Shown: positions 1 through 11,581 of the stretch, piece after piece | How positions within the stretch are numbered: the first letter of the stretch is position 1 | Layout of the letters: each line of letters begins with the position of its first letter | NCBI GenBank assembly: GCA_037893225.1 | Contig: JAZGUH010000113.1 | Location: 2,170,001 to 2,234,000 of the forward strand | From: Hippasteria phrygiana | Taxonomy: Eukaryota > Echinodermata > Asteroidea > Valvatida > Goniasteridae | Direction of reading: 5' to 3' | Length of the DNA: 64,000 nt | The notes under the pieces: generated by a model | The model's database searches: none | Told to the model about the DNA's origin: nothing | What the model saw: only the letters and a program-made list of their open reading frames with translations | Made by a program: the position numbers and the translations under genes

Positions 1-17
1 ATTTTGCTTAACACCGC

Positions 18-213
18 GCGCGAACCACTGTGGCCACTCCTTGGGATTTTTCCCAAGATCTTTGGAATTTTGATCGGAAAAATAGGATTGCACATGCGCA
101 AAGTGCTTATTCCAGCGCTTAAGTGTTTTCCCATTGCCTTGGGAATTCTTGGGAATTTAACTGGATGAATCTTGGGAATTTCAAATTTGATGAGTGGCCA
201 CACAACTGGCGCG
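18..213. repeat. Small foldback element (MITE-like)
   Basis: Arms at 18-39 and 192-213 are imperfect inverted copies sharing the core GTGGCCACTC and a GCGCG outer end. The interior is rich in the pentamer TGGGA and its complement (several TTGGGAATT-type words). About 200 bp with no coding capacity fits a non-autonomous DNA transposon. No target-site duplication was identified, so the family is unknown. Confidence 0.5.
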
Positions 214-1291
214 AACAACACAAACGTTTTTGAAATAAGGGAGTTTCACATTCCGCGGCCATCTTGAAAAAAGCGCCACCAAGTGGCTAACAAAAGCCAG
301 TTAAGGGGAACAGATTGCCTGGTCTCCAACGTGAAATGCTGTAGATGCTATGGAGTTTCAGTTTGTAGAGGTAGGTTACTGCTAGATTTTGCAATTTCTG
401 CTTGATATTCCTACTTTAAATTCCAGTTTGTGAACCTGCACGGTAATATTAAACCACTAACAACAGGATTTCTCGCCGATTTCTGTGTGATCAAGACAGA
501 AATATAGATCGAAAATTTACCATAAACTATGACTGTCATCAATTGAAATTAAAGTCTGTACAAGTACTTAGAAATATGTAACGTTAGTTCTAGAAAAGAA
601 GTAGGCCTACAGAGTAGACTACAGTAGTCACTACTCAGTAGAGCTCTGATATTCCTGACGACTAATCCAAATATTATTAAAATTTGCGAGCAATGGTTTT
701 TAGAGTCATAAAGCGACATTTCTTTTTTAAATCAGTTGTCACTCACCAACATCACCATGAACTTTTGCACACACAGTTGCCAGCTTGTTGCAACCGCCTA
801 CATTGTACTTTGTAGCATAGTGCAAGGAAAGGGTGTTTGTAGTAATATTATTTTGTGGTTGACCAGTTCGACCATTATTTTCTGTGCGCAACAGCCATAT
901 CAAGAAAACTATTTTAGTGAGATTTGATTCAGTGAGAGTTAATTTTCTGGGAGATTTTTTGCATGAGAAAGAAACATTATGGGTGCAAGTTAATCCCATA
1001 CAAGCACCTGAAGTGTGATAGTTCTACATGTAGAAGGCACACAGTGTCATAAAATATCCAGAATTAACACACAAAAAACTGTGTCGCCGAGATAGATCAT
1101 AAAAATTAAATACATGCATGCACTGAACTGATTTTGTCCCTCTTTGTTGCAGGCAGAGGCATTCAGTAGTCACAAAGCCACAGTCGCCTGACAATGAGAA
1201 TATGTGCCAGCACAGTTCGCCATCACAGACATTTTAAGAAATGGCAAAAAGGAAGATGTGACAAACATGGTCATGCCCATGGCAGTTGTGG

Positions 1292-1423
1292 CTGCTCACC
1301 CCATTTAGATTGCATTATTTTCCAGCTGACCGCACTGTTAGAGAGGAGTGGGTGAAGAGAGTCGATCGTAAAGAGGCTCGTGGATCTGGCATTACTCGAA
1401 AAAGATGGCAACTGCGAAGATAG
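1292..1423 (+). pseudogene. Possible THAP-domain fragment
   Basis: In one frame the translation contains LHYFPADRTVREEWVKRV, which resembles the middle of a THAP zinc-finger domain (F-x-FP-x-D with a following R-x-x-W). The expected N-terminal C-x-x-C part is not in frame: an ATG at about 1242 leads into a stop after six codons, and the frame ends at TAG 1421-1423. THAP domains occur in host factors and in P-element and Kolobok-like transposases. I read this as a small remnant; a chance match is possible. Confidence 0.3.
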
Positions 1424-1533
1424 TGTTTTGTACTCGAATCAAAGGTTTAAAATGCTAAAGTTTAAAAGTTTGGTGGTGGGAGTGGGGTTGGCCGGCCGTC
1501 CGCATTCACGCTAAAATGTTAAAGGTTTTTGCT

Positions 1534-1630
1534 TCTTGGTGATTTATGTTTGGGGGTGGAGGGGGTGGGTGTATTGGGATGGGGTGTGGTGGGGGTGGTT
1601 GGGGCTGGGATGGGAGGTTGGGGTAGCCCA
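1534..1630 (+). other. G-rich tract with G-quadruplex potential
   Basis: The plus strand has many runs of three or more G separated by short T/GT spacers (for example GGGGGTGGAGGGGGTGGG), enough for several G-quadruplexes. No gene start or promoter element was recognised beside it. Confidence 0.5.
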
Positions 1631-1920
1631 AACTTGGCAGGTGAGCTGAGAAAAAAATGTGACACGTATCTTCATATTCTGCATTTATGTGAAGCCAGCT
1701 ATAAAACGTAAAATTTATAAAGTTCCCAACAATAACAACAATTTGATGTAAACATGTGGCAAAGTACAAATTGTGCTTCCATAAGCCCGGTTCAAAGCTG
1801 TCAACCAATCAAATTGCAGTATTTATCTACCACTTGAGGGCGCACTTTGGATAGTTACTTTTTTTGCCGGCGGCTGGCAGACAACATCATCGACTGTACA
1901 CGTACACGTACGTATCTACC

Positions 1921-4448
1921 ATGGAGGGGACGAACAGCTTTCTGCACGTTATTGATGCCGAAAAGCTAATTGAGGTAGTCCGGGGATATCCCCATCTGTA
2001 TAATCCCGGAGCAAAGGATTATAAAGATCAGTTGGAAAAAAAACCAGCTGGAAGGCCATTGCCAAGGAAATTGGTGGTGAGGCTGAGGGATGTTCATCAG
2101 TTCATTGTTGGCCTTGTTGTTCAGACGTCACAATGGTAATACAAGGGATTGTGGGAAGGAAACGTGCACAAAAATTGCTCCCATTTCCTTCCCACAAACC
2201 CTTGTGACCATTGTGACGTCTATTTTTTTCAAAGTGAACAAAGAAACTGGCAGGAGTGGGATTCGAACCTAGTCAGTTTCCCTTGTGGATTGTTTGACGA
2301 TATTTTTTTGTATTAGGCAGTAGCTATTATTAGTATTAATGACAGTAAACCGTCTGGTTCCCAGACCTATAGGAAAATTTAACGTCAATATCTTTGGCTG
2401 CTAGAACCAGACAATCAACAGACCTTAGGCCTATTTCCACTTTTTTTTTATTAGAAAGGCCGCCCAAAGCTACTGATTACAAAGAAGAAAATGAAGAAAA
2501 CTATCAAGAGAGAAAAAATTGTGCTGCACAAATTCGATCCCGGACTTAGTTATAGTAGTTGAAAATATAATTCATCAAGCCACCGCGCTCTGGTTGGGCG
2601 GGCAGTTATAAATGTGATATAGATTCACAATGGTGTTTTTACAACGCCGTTAACTATAGCCACTATGGATTTATTGATTTATTGCCGATTAGTGTAGGAG
2701 GTTTTGTTTATAATTATGAATAAGCAAATACACTGTAACCCTGACTAAACAAGAATTACCACACTAGACAAATTTAACATTTGTAATCTTCATTGAAAAA
2801 TTGAATTATATTTTCAAAAATCTTGACTTTCTCTAACTTTTTCAACATGCATATTATTATTTATAAAGGTGGTATATACTGGTAACAAGCACCCTGATAA
2901 ATATTTCCATCTGGAATACTGCCATCTTTGAGTAAATTGTGTTTTAACTCCATTTCATTACAGTGACTTTCGAAGGCCACCCCAACAAGCATTATAACGT
3001 TTTAAAAAAAATTCACCAAACACGTAATCATTATATGAATATTTTTCGAGAGTGTGACCACCTATTGTGATGAAGTACACGCATATTGTGATAAAATATT
3101 CACGTTGGTTTTATGGTATATCTTTGAAAAACTAGAGGATTGAGAAAAAAAATGTACTCATCCACAAAACAAATAAATATAATTTACGTATACACATGCA
3201 TTAATTATAGAATGTTAATGTGACTGATTGTATTTACCAATTTAAAAAGAGATATTTTGTTTATTACAGAATGCCAGAAACGTTTCAGAGGCTTACGGGA
3301 CACTTACATGAAAGAAAAAAGGAGGCTGAAGACGAAGCCTAGTGGAACATCTGGGAAATATAAGAAGTTGTGGGCCTACTATCACATTGTTGACAGTCTT
3401 TTAGGGGAGTACCAAGAGAAAGTCGAGTACGTTTACATATTATATACAATGTAGAATGTTTCAAAGGATGGTAGAGCATTGGTTTTGTGTTGAGTACATT
3501 TGTTCCAATCCTCTAGTTTGTAAGAGACATTATAATTTAAACAAACCTGTGAAAATTCATCAAAATAGGTGCCTTCCGTGGATCAGGGGGGGGGGGGGGG
3601 CTGGAAATACCTACAACACCCCCCCCCTCCCCCCCCCCCACTCTGATCTGACACACACACACACACACACAATTATAACAATTATATTAATAATTACCTA
3701 CATGTCTGCCTGTCCACAACAGTCGGACATATTTTGATGGGAATTCCTAGATCTGCCCGTGGGTGCTCATGCTTTTTGATAAATCGGCATGTACAAATGT
3801 AGTTACATCAGAATGGCCTTCGAAGGCCCCTCTAATGAAGTCATGTTTATAAATGTTTTTCTCAAAGATGATAGCATTTGAAACGGAAAAAAAATTCAGG
3901 ATTGGTACCAGTAAATTTTCTTTATCGCAACAATATAGAATGCATTAAAATTTCACAATTTTGCATTACTGCGTTTGCAAACCTCAGGCTATATTACATG
4001 TACATGCTCACAAGCAACTACTGTAAGTCAAACAGAGGTGTGGTTTATTTGGCAATTTCTAATGTTCCATCTTAATGCTTATTCTGACTAGCAAGATGTA
4101 TGGTTTGTCCACAGCCTGTGAGTGCATCTATAGTACAACTATTAAATAATTTTTCCTTTTTCGAATTTTAGAACACAAGGAAATGTTGACTTCTGTAGAA
4201 CAGAAGAGGAATCAACTCCAGAAACCTCCAGCGGTGCGGATGTTGTCCTTACTTCGCCGTATAAGACCAACAAAAAGAAGAGGCATTCTGAGAATGATGC
4301 ACTTGAGGAGGCACTCCTTGCAAGTATCAATGCCACAAGTGAGGACACATTGTTTGGCCAATCAGTTGGTCAAACATTGTTGAGGCTTCCCAATGTACAA
4401 AAGGCTTTGGCCAAAAGCAGAATATGGATCAGAGCAGTAGACAATAGG
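1921..4448 (+). CDS. MADF-BESS domain transcription factor, three exons
   Basis: Proposed exons are 1921-2076, 3270-3408 and 4172-4448. Exon 1 starts at ATG 1921 and encodes the first MADF helix (EKLIEVVRGYPHLYNPGAKD), then SWKAIAKEIG. The two parts are in different frames at an eight-A run (2036-2043), where one more A would restore the frame: a sequencing error or a disabling indel. Donor GTGAGG follows 2076. Exon 2 (acceptor TTATTACAG) gives the rest of MADF (ECQKRFRGLRDTYMKEKRRL). I place its donor after 3408 because this joins in phase to exon 3. Exon 3 (acceptor ATTTTAG) encodes an acidic linker, a basic KKKR stretch and a BESS-like motif, DTLFGQSVGQTLLRLPNVQK, at about 4339-4398, and ends before a strong GTGAGT donor at 4449. 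Family knowledge: MADF binds DNA and BESS mediates protein contacts, as in Adf-1-type regulators. The terminal exon was not found. Some Harbinger-type transposons carry a MADF-like protein, so transposon origin is not excluded. Confidence 0.78.
2123..2221. repeat. 99-bp near-perfect palindromic element in intron 1 of the MADF-BESS gene
   Basis: The sequence opens with AGACGTCACAATGG and closes with its complement CCATTGTGACGTCT. Inner arms containing TTGTGGGAAGGAAA and TTTCCTTCCCACAA also match, so nearly the whole 99 bp folds into one hairpin. This is the form of a small MITE. It lies 47 bp inside intron 1, just after the proposed donor. Confidence 0.65.
2222..3269. other. Remainder of intron 1 of the MADF-BESS gene
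   Basis: AT-rich sequence with no recognisable coding signal or repeat other than short A/T runs. It ends in the acceptor TTTTGTTTATTACAG before exon 2. Confidence 0.5.
3588..3672. repeat. Homopolymer G and C runs and a CA microsatellite in intron 2
   Basis: A run of about a dozen G is followed some 25 bp later by two C runs of similar length, then a CA dinucleotide run. The G and C runs can pair as a hairpin. Such tracts often cause polymerase slippage, so exact lengths may be unreliable. Confidence 0.7.
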
Positions 4449-5527
4449 GTGAGTTTCTGTTGTATCAAAGTTTTTAGGTTCTTGTTTACATCAATCAAAT
4501 GTACTGTAAGAGCAATCTCCCGAAAGAAACTGTACAAGTCGAGGATGGGTAGTTAGAAAATTAAAAAATTTTAAAAATGGGATCTGAAATGCTGTCATCC
4601 TTAAAGGAGCATTTTAACATGTATCACAAAAACATTTAACCATATATACATGTACATGTTACCTATATAATATGCATTTTCTTAAAAGCATGACCACTTA
4701 TTATTGTGATGACGTATTCACGGGTTGGTTGTAGGGGTGTGCATTTACGGGTAGTAAAAGAACCGGGTACATGTACACGGGTACCCGTTAAAGAAATCTA
4801 ATGCAAAACTTTCAATCCCGGAAGTTGCAATAATGTCAGTGGTGCATGTCATGCCACCGTACACCTGGCCGGGTCCTCGCACATGGTCATGTCACAGATT
4901 CTGCAACTTACATGTAAGCTTACCCGCAATGAAACACAGACGCGACGATCCACATGGGATGCAAATGCCGGCTTTTGAATTACCAATGCATTGTGCAGCA
5001 CTGCATTTTGCATATCGCGCAATACGTGAATTAGAACAGTGCAACACATGGAGTGTGATATGGGCCATGCAATATTGGTTATTATCACACTCCCAGTTGC
5101 TATGGATCGACCAATAAGGATCAAGGATTCAAGTTTGCTTTAAGATAACCTTGTATACACTGTGCATGTAATGGGCAGACCACAGGTCCAACCACAGGGC
5201 AGATAGGATTTGATCATTGACGAGGTTTTATAGCACTGTACTTATGAGTACGAGTACCGGTACTTTACGACAACGGCGAAACACTTTTGAAAGTGGGGGT
5301 TCAAAAGTAGCGTCAGTGCCGGCCGACTGCTGCCATTTTCTCTGTTTTTCTTTATGCAGAACTGGACAAAATGGGGGGGGGATGCCCCCCCCCCCCCCCC
5401 CCCCGTTCCGCCGCCGTTGATTTACAATGAGTACGAGTACTTCATGACGAGTCTGAGTATGAGTACGAACAAAAGTACTCTATAGTACGAATACTACATT
5501 GTATAGTTACAACACTGCCTTAACACA

Positions 5528-5659
5528 ATAGGGCTTGGCACACTCGACAATCTCGGGTTGACACAGGATTAACTCAGGGTTGGTAACATGCATTTCACAC
5601 TTGAAAATTTTGAACCCTGCCCCAACCCTGTGTCAACCCCGAGATTGATTTTGCCCTAT
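5528..5659. repeat. Foldback element
   Basis: The outer ends ATAGGGC (5528-5534) and GCCCTAT (5653-5659) are complementary. Inside them CAATCTCGGGTTGACACAGG (5548-5567) pairs imperfectly with 5627-5647. The length of about 130 bp and lack of coding capacity suggest a MITE. Confidence 0.55.
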
Positions 5660-5897
5660 AAAGGGTTGAGATTTTCAACCCAGGTTGAAACTCTCGCCAG
5701 TTATTTTTCGTATTTTGTTCATGTATACATATGCAAATACATTGCACACAAAGAAAAATGGATGTCTACCATTGTTTCTGCTTGTAGTTGTGGTAAGTTA
5801 CAATAAGATAAACAAGGATCTTTGCTTTATATTTACACTATTTAAAATCCTCTTTAAATTACTTGCTGTGTATTGAATTAATTTATTGAATAAATAA

Positions 5898-6060
5898 GGG
5901 ATAAAAGTGTGATGACCCAGTCTTTACTATGTGAATAATAACCAAGGAGGGGCGTGACCGCTGTTAATGGACTGAGCCGAAGGTGAGGTCCACTAACAGC
6001 GGTCACGACCCTTCGAGGTTATTATTGACTGGAAAGACCAGGTCATCACATTTTTATCCC
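5898..6060. repeat. 163-bp foldback element
   Basis: GGGATAAAAGTGTGATGACC at the left end is complementary, with one mismatch, to the right end at 6041-6060. Further inner arms also pair: GACCGCTGTTA with TAACAGCGGTC, and AATAATAACC with GGTTATTATT. The element therefore folds over most of its length, typical of a MITE. Confidence 0.65.
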
Positions 6061-7275
6061 CATTCTAAATGCCTTCTTACGAAAAATGCAAAAACCTCCT
6101 GTAAAAGGGACAAAATGCGAAGCTTTTTCACCCTCTTTTTCTCCCATTTGCTTAGTACAAAACACATGCGTACGTATCGGCCTTGTGAGCGCGTGAAGGA
6201 GTGTCGTAAGACATTTGTATTTCTTTGTAAATTAAATACATTTACAAATGTAATATATTTTTTTGTAAATAAAACTGAAATGTAGATGTCTCAGGTTTTA
6301 CCCGAGTTTTGTCCGAGTCCTGCGGTGGTTCGTTTATAAATAAGGATATTGCTCATGGTAAAGAAATCACACAGACAGCGAAATTTAGTTGATCCCTTTC
6401 TCACAGGACAACAATATTGTTATTGAAACATTCCCTCCAGATAATATAAATGTCAACAGTAATTGGTCGGGGGAACGTTATCAAATAGTAAAAATATTCA
6501 AGGTGTTAACTTCAATGGTTTAACATAGGGAGCCAGAATATCGGCAATCGACCAGTAAAAATCAAGTAGGGGTAATCAACGTCAACGACTCAAAATTTAG
6601 CATTCACGCGAGAGGGAAAAGAGCCAACGAATCAGTCGCCAAAGAGGTAAAAATGAAACAATGAAGTACCAATGGGAACTCCATAAAAGAACTCACTAGT
6701 GGTGAATACGGGAAAAAACAAAACAGAATTTGATGCGAATGCAAAGAAAAGAGGATTAAACCACTGAGGTATTAACACGCGGGAATACAATCGATGAACA
6801 CAATCAAGGCAACATTCAAAATTGACAATGTAAAGTTCTTAAATTCTACATTGGCTTAATTTCACTCGACCTAATACTGATAAGAAGTCGCAAAGAGAAT
6901 TTCAAGGAAAAGACATATCTCTCAACTGAGAGAGGCGTTATAATAACATTCAACAAAAGATGCCAACGGCATACATTTTGGGGTAGGAAAAACAATATTA
7001 AGCCAATGGAGAAAATAATCACAACAAAATAATCAAGGTAATAAGTAAGTGTGGATCTTAGCTGGTTTAGGCACTCTACTTGGGGCTTGAGTACGACGTG
7101 GAAGCGGCGACACGACTCAGATGGGCTCCGGGTCCAAAACAGTCAGCGACGTCGAGACAGGCTCCAAGGAATGCCGTCAGTCCAGAAAAGGGGTGGTGAG
7201 AAGCGGGCCAGGTGGAGAGGTGAACCGGGTCAACTCCCCAAAGCGAGACCTGGTGGACTTGTGTTCTGTATAAAC

Positions 7276-7433
7276 AGAGCACGTGGTAGATGGATGCGAG
7301 AAGGGGTTTTAGGAACGGAAAACTTAGGGAAGTATCTGACGCGTTCCTAAAACTATGTGACTATTCGGAAATGTGCAAATTGGGGCACTTTGAAAGTACG
7401 ATCTTCTCGCATCGAGGTCTTGTTCGCTTCTCA
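7276..7433 (+). repeat. 160-bp dispersed repeat, left copy
   Basis: This block starts ACAGAGCACGTGGTAGATGG and ends near CTTGTTCGCTTCT. It is repeated with a few differences and in the same orientation at 26731-26889. Inside it TGGATGCGAGAAG and CTTCTCGCATCGA are inverted, so it is probably a small foldback repeat rather than an LTR. Confidence 0.7.
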
Positions 7434-8148
7434 ATTATCGAGGATCAACATAGGCCCTATTTGTATACAGAACTAAAATCTAAAAGCAATATCTCTAACC
7501 AAAATATGAAACGCTTAAAAGAATGCTTACAACAAAGAAAAGAGGTCAAACTGCATATCAATGAAATGATACTTCCAGTATAACTATACATTGATCGAAA
7601 GTTCACCCAGAACATGATAACCACGGTCAGTACTCCGCACAGTGGTGAATACCATAAAATGCTATTCAAAACATCAGGGAATAATTGACTTAGCCAAAAC
7701 CCAATTGTGTTGGCCTATAGCGCATTGCGGTAACCTTACTCAAGGTCATCCTGGGGCAAGTTCCATGTGGTTTGTACACACTCGCTGTACACAATTAATA
7801 GTCAGCGGGATGTCACGGGATATAACAGAAAAGGAAGGTAATGTGTAGGCCTATACACACACAATTTGGAAGACAATCAAAATACTAGAAATCTCGTGAA
7901 CAAGACCAGTTAATTTACGGAAAAACGTGCATGTATGAAATATTGGTCATGTCATACAAATGATCGAAGTTTTAGGCCACGAGGTATCATATAAAAAATA
8001 TGCAACAAGAATATTTGAAGTAATCGGAAATCAACCAAAGGGAAAATATAATTGTGTACACGGACCGAGAGTATAGTGACCGATTCAAGTGAATACTGCA
8101 GTCATAACAGAATGGTAATCGGCAATCACAAATGGATCTTCCAATACT

Positions 8149-8216
8149 ATCGGGAAATCAATGAAATACAAACCCGAACATGATCGGGAAATCAATGAAA
8201 TACAAACCGAACATGA
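8149..8216 (+). repeat. Two-copy tandem repeat, about 34 bp
   Basis: The unit beginning ATCGGGAAATCAATGAAATA occurs twice in direct succession with a one-base length difference. No function is apparent. Confidence 0.7.
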
Positions 8217-8888
8217 TAATTTCGGTCAATAAATTATAGAAAACTCAACACTCGAACTGTGCGTGACCAATATTCCATCCCCAAAATAGAAGACACCCTC
8301 CACGCTATATGAATGGTGCGTCATGGTTACAAGAAGAAAGTAAGAGTAGACGAGCGAATATGGACTATATACATAATGAATAATCAAAATTCAGCATGGC
8401 TGCTGCGCATTGGCTCACTTCGGTGGTGTTCACCCAGAACAATATTTAACGGTAAAGCATAATATTAAATCACGGAAACATAATAACACAACCAAAATCT
8501 AAGCAATTGAAATGACTTGTGCACGTGTGTACGTCTGAAGGTCATTGAGGGCAAGGGCACTATTGTTTATATGCTCGACAACAAACAGTCGTATACATTG
8601 CACAAAGTCTATTGAATGGAATGTGTCCGACCAGTGGCCGCACACCATGGTTACACACAGTACGGTACTTACGTGAGGGGTTTTCTAAGGACAAAACAAC
8701 AGCCATAGCCCAGCCAGAGGTTATACATACGTGCACACGTCTACATACATCAAACAATAATAATATCGCAACTATCTTAATGGGTGATTGATCAGAGATG
8801 GTCGGATATTACCCAACCTAAATTATAGATTAGAAGCAAATTGTTAATGAACGGCTATAGCAACTTGCGCGGCCTCTTCATATCATAT

Positions 8889-10179
8889 TGTTACCAGACC
8901 TTCACTTCCTGAATGTGTCATTGTTAATTTCATGTTTGTGTGATTAATGCATGTCTTTCCTTTTGTGAATGCTTGTTGCTATTGTACATAGAACATTGTG
9001 ATGTTGCATCAAAATTTAGGCCCCTAACAAAACTGTTTGTACTTGTGGCCTGGTAGGAAGATAGAGGGCGCTGTTCTGGTTGAACTCGACTTCATATTGA
9101 CACACAAACTGTAGTCAATATAGAAGTTACAGAAATAAAACAGGGTCCATAAAAAGCCTTCCTTTTTCACCTCACAGGTATGTAATTTGCATTATCTACT
9201 ACAAAATAAGAAATCTTTATGTTCTAAAGCTCATTTATAGTTTATTATCAAGCTTGTAGATGATCTGGAAATTAAGGATTGAAATGGATTAATATGAGAA
9301 TGAAAGTTCAATTATGAGACCATGTGACATGTAAGCACATTGTATGTATTACATATAGACCATGGACTTTGTTAATGAAGGCACAATATGAATGAGTGTA
9401 AATCAAGCTGCACAGGGAAATTTCAGGACAAACTATTTAGATTCCATATTTCTTGATCTGATTCTGGCCAAGTAGTGAGAAATTACAGGGATTTGGGAAG
9501 TTATGAATAATTAATTAGTTGACTCTAATGATTGGATATTGTGATGTAAATAGGCATACATGAAGTATGTGCATTGTTGAGGATTGAAACAGTTCAAGGA
9601 CCGTTGATCTCTGGGGAAAAGACAAATACCATACATTCTATGTAGTATTTTTGAAGGGAAGTTTACTGTTTTCCATAGGTGAATATTAATCCAGGGAAGA
9701 CTGAGAACTTGATCAAATTCTAGAATGTTTAGAGATTAGTCATTTATCTACAAAGGCTACCTGCTTGACATGTTAGATACTTGAAATGAGTGTTTATAAA
9801 GTTACAGACTAGTTTCTTGCATTTTGCTGATAATTGACCAGTTATAAATTGACAGATTTGAAGTAAAACACAAATGCTTTGGAGAAACCATGTATTTCAA
9901 TTTACATTCATGACCAAGTAATAATTGTGCGTTATAAAACAACAGATATAAATGTAAGATACTTATAGGCTATTTTCGGTCTAAAGTAATGTTATATTCT
10001 GTTGGGTCATGGAGTCATGCACTGCACATGTAAATACACATGTATTGTTATATTCCTTATTCATGTCATTTGGATTTAGTGTGGTCACACAAACTGTAGT
10101 CAATATAGAAGTTACAGAAATAAAACAGGGTCCATAAAAAGCCTTCCTTTTTCACTTCACAGCTCCGTACCTGGTATCA
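8889..10179 (+). repeat. Left LTR of the Gypsy element
   Basis: It begins TGTTACCAGACC and ends CTGGTATCA. It matches the right LTR with scattered substitutions and small indels. Positions 9101-9177 and about 10087-10162 are near-identical direct repeats. The first is followed by GTATGT (9178) and the second ends TTCACTTCACAG, so 9178-10162 has GT...AG ends and could be an intron-like or duplication-derived insert in an originally shorter LTR. Confidence 0.9.
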
Positions 10180-10181
10180 TT

Positions 10182-10198
10182 TGGCGATCTTGCCAGGA
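10182..10198 (+). other. Probable primer-binding site
   Basis: TGGCGATCTTGCCAGGA lies two bases after the left LTR. Reverse-strand priming sites of Gypsy elements start TGG, the complement of a tRNA CCA tail. The priming tRNA was not identified. Confidence 0.6.
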
Positions 10199-10352
10199 CC
10201 TACAAAGTGAGGTGAGAGTTCAGAAGGAAGGGCCATAGAGTAGCCGGACCACGGTGTACAACTGACCGACAGAGAGGGGTGCAGACACTTGGGACAGACA
10301 CTGGTGCGTAAGCTGAAGAATAGGAGTGAAACACTGATGTATGCAGACCAAG

Positions 10353-11581
10353 ATGGCGTCCACAGAGAAGTTGGAGAAGTTGGAGGCAGCGGTGAAGGCC
10401 AAACTCTATGGCCTATCCAAGGAGCAGTTGCTGAATGTGACTGACCACTTGAAGATTAGTGATGAAATGGGTGGAAGGAACGACATGGTCTCATCAAGCA
10501 CATCAACAGATATTTGGATGGAGAGGATGTGGAGAGACAGGATGATCATGGACTGGAAATTCTGCAGGGACTCAAGGAACACATGGATGGGTTTGACAGC
10601 CCCTCGAGTACAACTAACACCGATGACCAGGGGAAAGTGGATCAAAGGGCCACGACCCTTGACCTCACATGTGCACCAGCTGTTCTTGCCCGACGAGAAC
10701 TAAAAATATATGGTCAGATTGGCTCCCCCGGGCAAGCAGGCAAGTTGTCCTTCAACAGCCTAGCCAGACAGATTGAAGATGCTCTTCAGAAGGGGTACAA
10801 AGCGAGAGAAATCATCTCTGCTGTGACAAGAGCAGTGAGCCCTGGTTTACCGCTACGCAGCTACTTGGAGGGAAGATCAGGAATAACCCTACCTCAACTT
10901 TGCCGTGTCTTGAGGGCACACTACAAGGAACGAGATGCGATCGACCTGTATCAAGAATTGGCCGCTGCATTACAGCAACAGAAGGAATCACTCCATGATT
11001 TTTTCATGCGTGCCATGAGTCTCCGTCAGAGGGTGATATTTTCATCCCAAGAAGATCAGTCACCACTGAAGTATGACACCGATCTTGTGCAGAGTACATT
11101 CATGCAAACCTTCATGACAGGCCTGACAGGCAGCCTCGAGGGGGAAATGCGGCAATACCTTCAAAATCCCAACATTACAGACGAGGAATTGCTTGAGAAG
11201 TTGAGCATGGTCGTGAGCTTGGAGGAGAAACGGGCAGAGAAAAGGGGGCCTAAAACTATTAAGGTCAATACTGTGTCAGCTTCAGATTATGAGCCAAAAG
11301 CAAAGATGGCCGAATCTAACCAGATCAGGCAACTGGCTGCAGGTCTACAGGAGTTGACTGCCTGTGTGGCTTCCCTCCGCGAAGCAATGAGTCACCCACA
11401 AATGCAAACTCCATGGAGGCAACAGGAGAAGACAACCAGAGAGAGAGGGTGCCCCACGTGCCGAGAAAAAGGAGTTGGGAGTGACTGCCGCCATTGCTTC
11501 AGGTGTGGTGGTGACAATCACATTGCTCGTGGTTGCCGGTCGGGAAACGGCGCAAGGTTGCCTCTGGGGGACAAGATGTAA
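10353..11581 (+). pseudogene. gag: Gypsy Gag polyprotein, N-terminal frameshift
   Basis: The structural protein of the retroelement particle. The likely start is ATG 10353 (MASTEKLEKLEAAVKAKLYG). About 40 codons later the coding signal moves to another frame, which runs open to the stop at 11579-11581, so an indel lies near 10470-10490. The long frame has a capsid-like helical region and ends in the zinc knuckle CFRCGGDNHIARGC (C-x2-C-x4-H-x4-C), which binds RNA. The pol frame overlaps the end by about 50 bases in the -1 frame. Confidence 0.85.
11542..11548 (+). promoter_or_regulatory. Putative -1 ribosomal frameshift site
   Basis: GGGAAAC sits in the gag frame as G-GGA-AAC, the X-XXY-YYZ pattern of -1 programmed frameshifting. 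It is 31 bases before the gag stop and inside the window where gag and the -1 pol frame overlap. A downstream pseudoknot was not worked out. Confidence 0.65.

Larger units (their letters stand above)
1..1863. other. Intergenic stretch with foldback, THAP-like scrap and G-rich tract
   Basis: No complete gene is visible here. The first 215 bases hold a foldback repeat, about 1292-1423 holds a possible THAP-domain scrap, and about 1534-1630 is very G-rich on the plus strand. The remaining sequence is AT-rich and has short frames without recognisable motifs or exon-like codon use. Confidence 0.6.
4449..6300. other. Non-coding stretch with two foldbacks
   Basis: No exon that completes the MADF-BESS gene could be recognised here. 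The stretch contains G and C runs at about 5374-5404, a degenerate ACGAGTAC-like simple repeat at about 5240-5500, and two foldbacks listed separately. The short open frames have no recognisable domain. Confidence 0.5.
6301..8888. other. Unrecognised sequence left of the Gypsy element
   Basis: No domain or spliced gene was recognised on either strand. Two repeat features stand out: a 160-bp block at 7276-7433 that recurs at 26731-26889, and two tandem copies of a 33-34-bp unit at 8149-8216. The short frames around 7051-7583 show no family signature. Confidence 0.5.
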
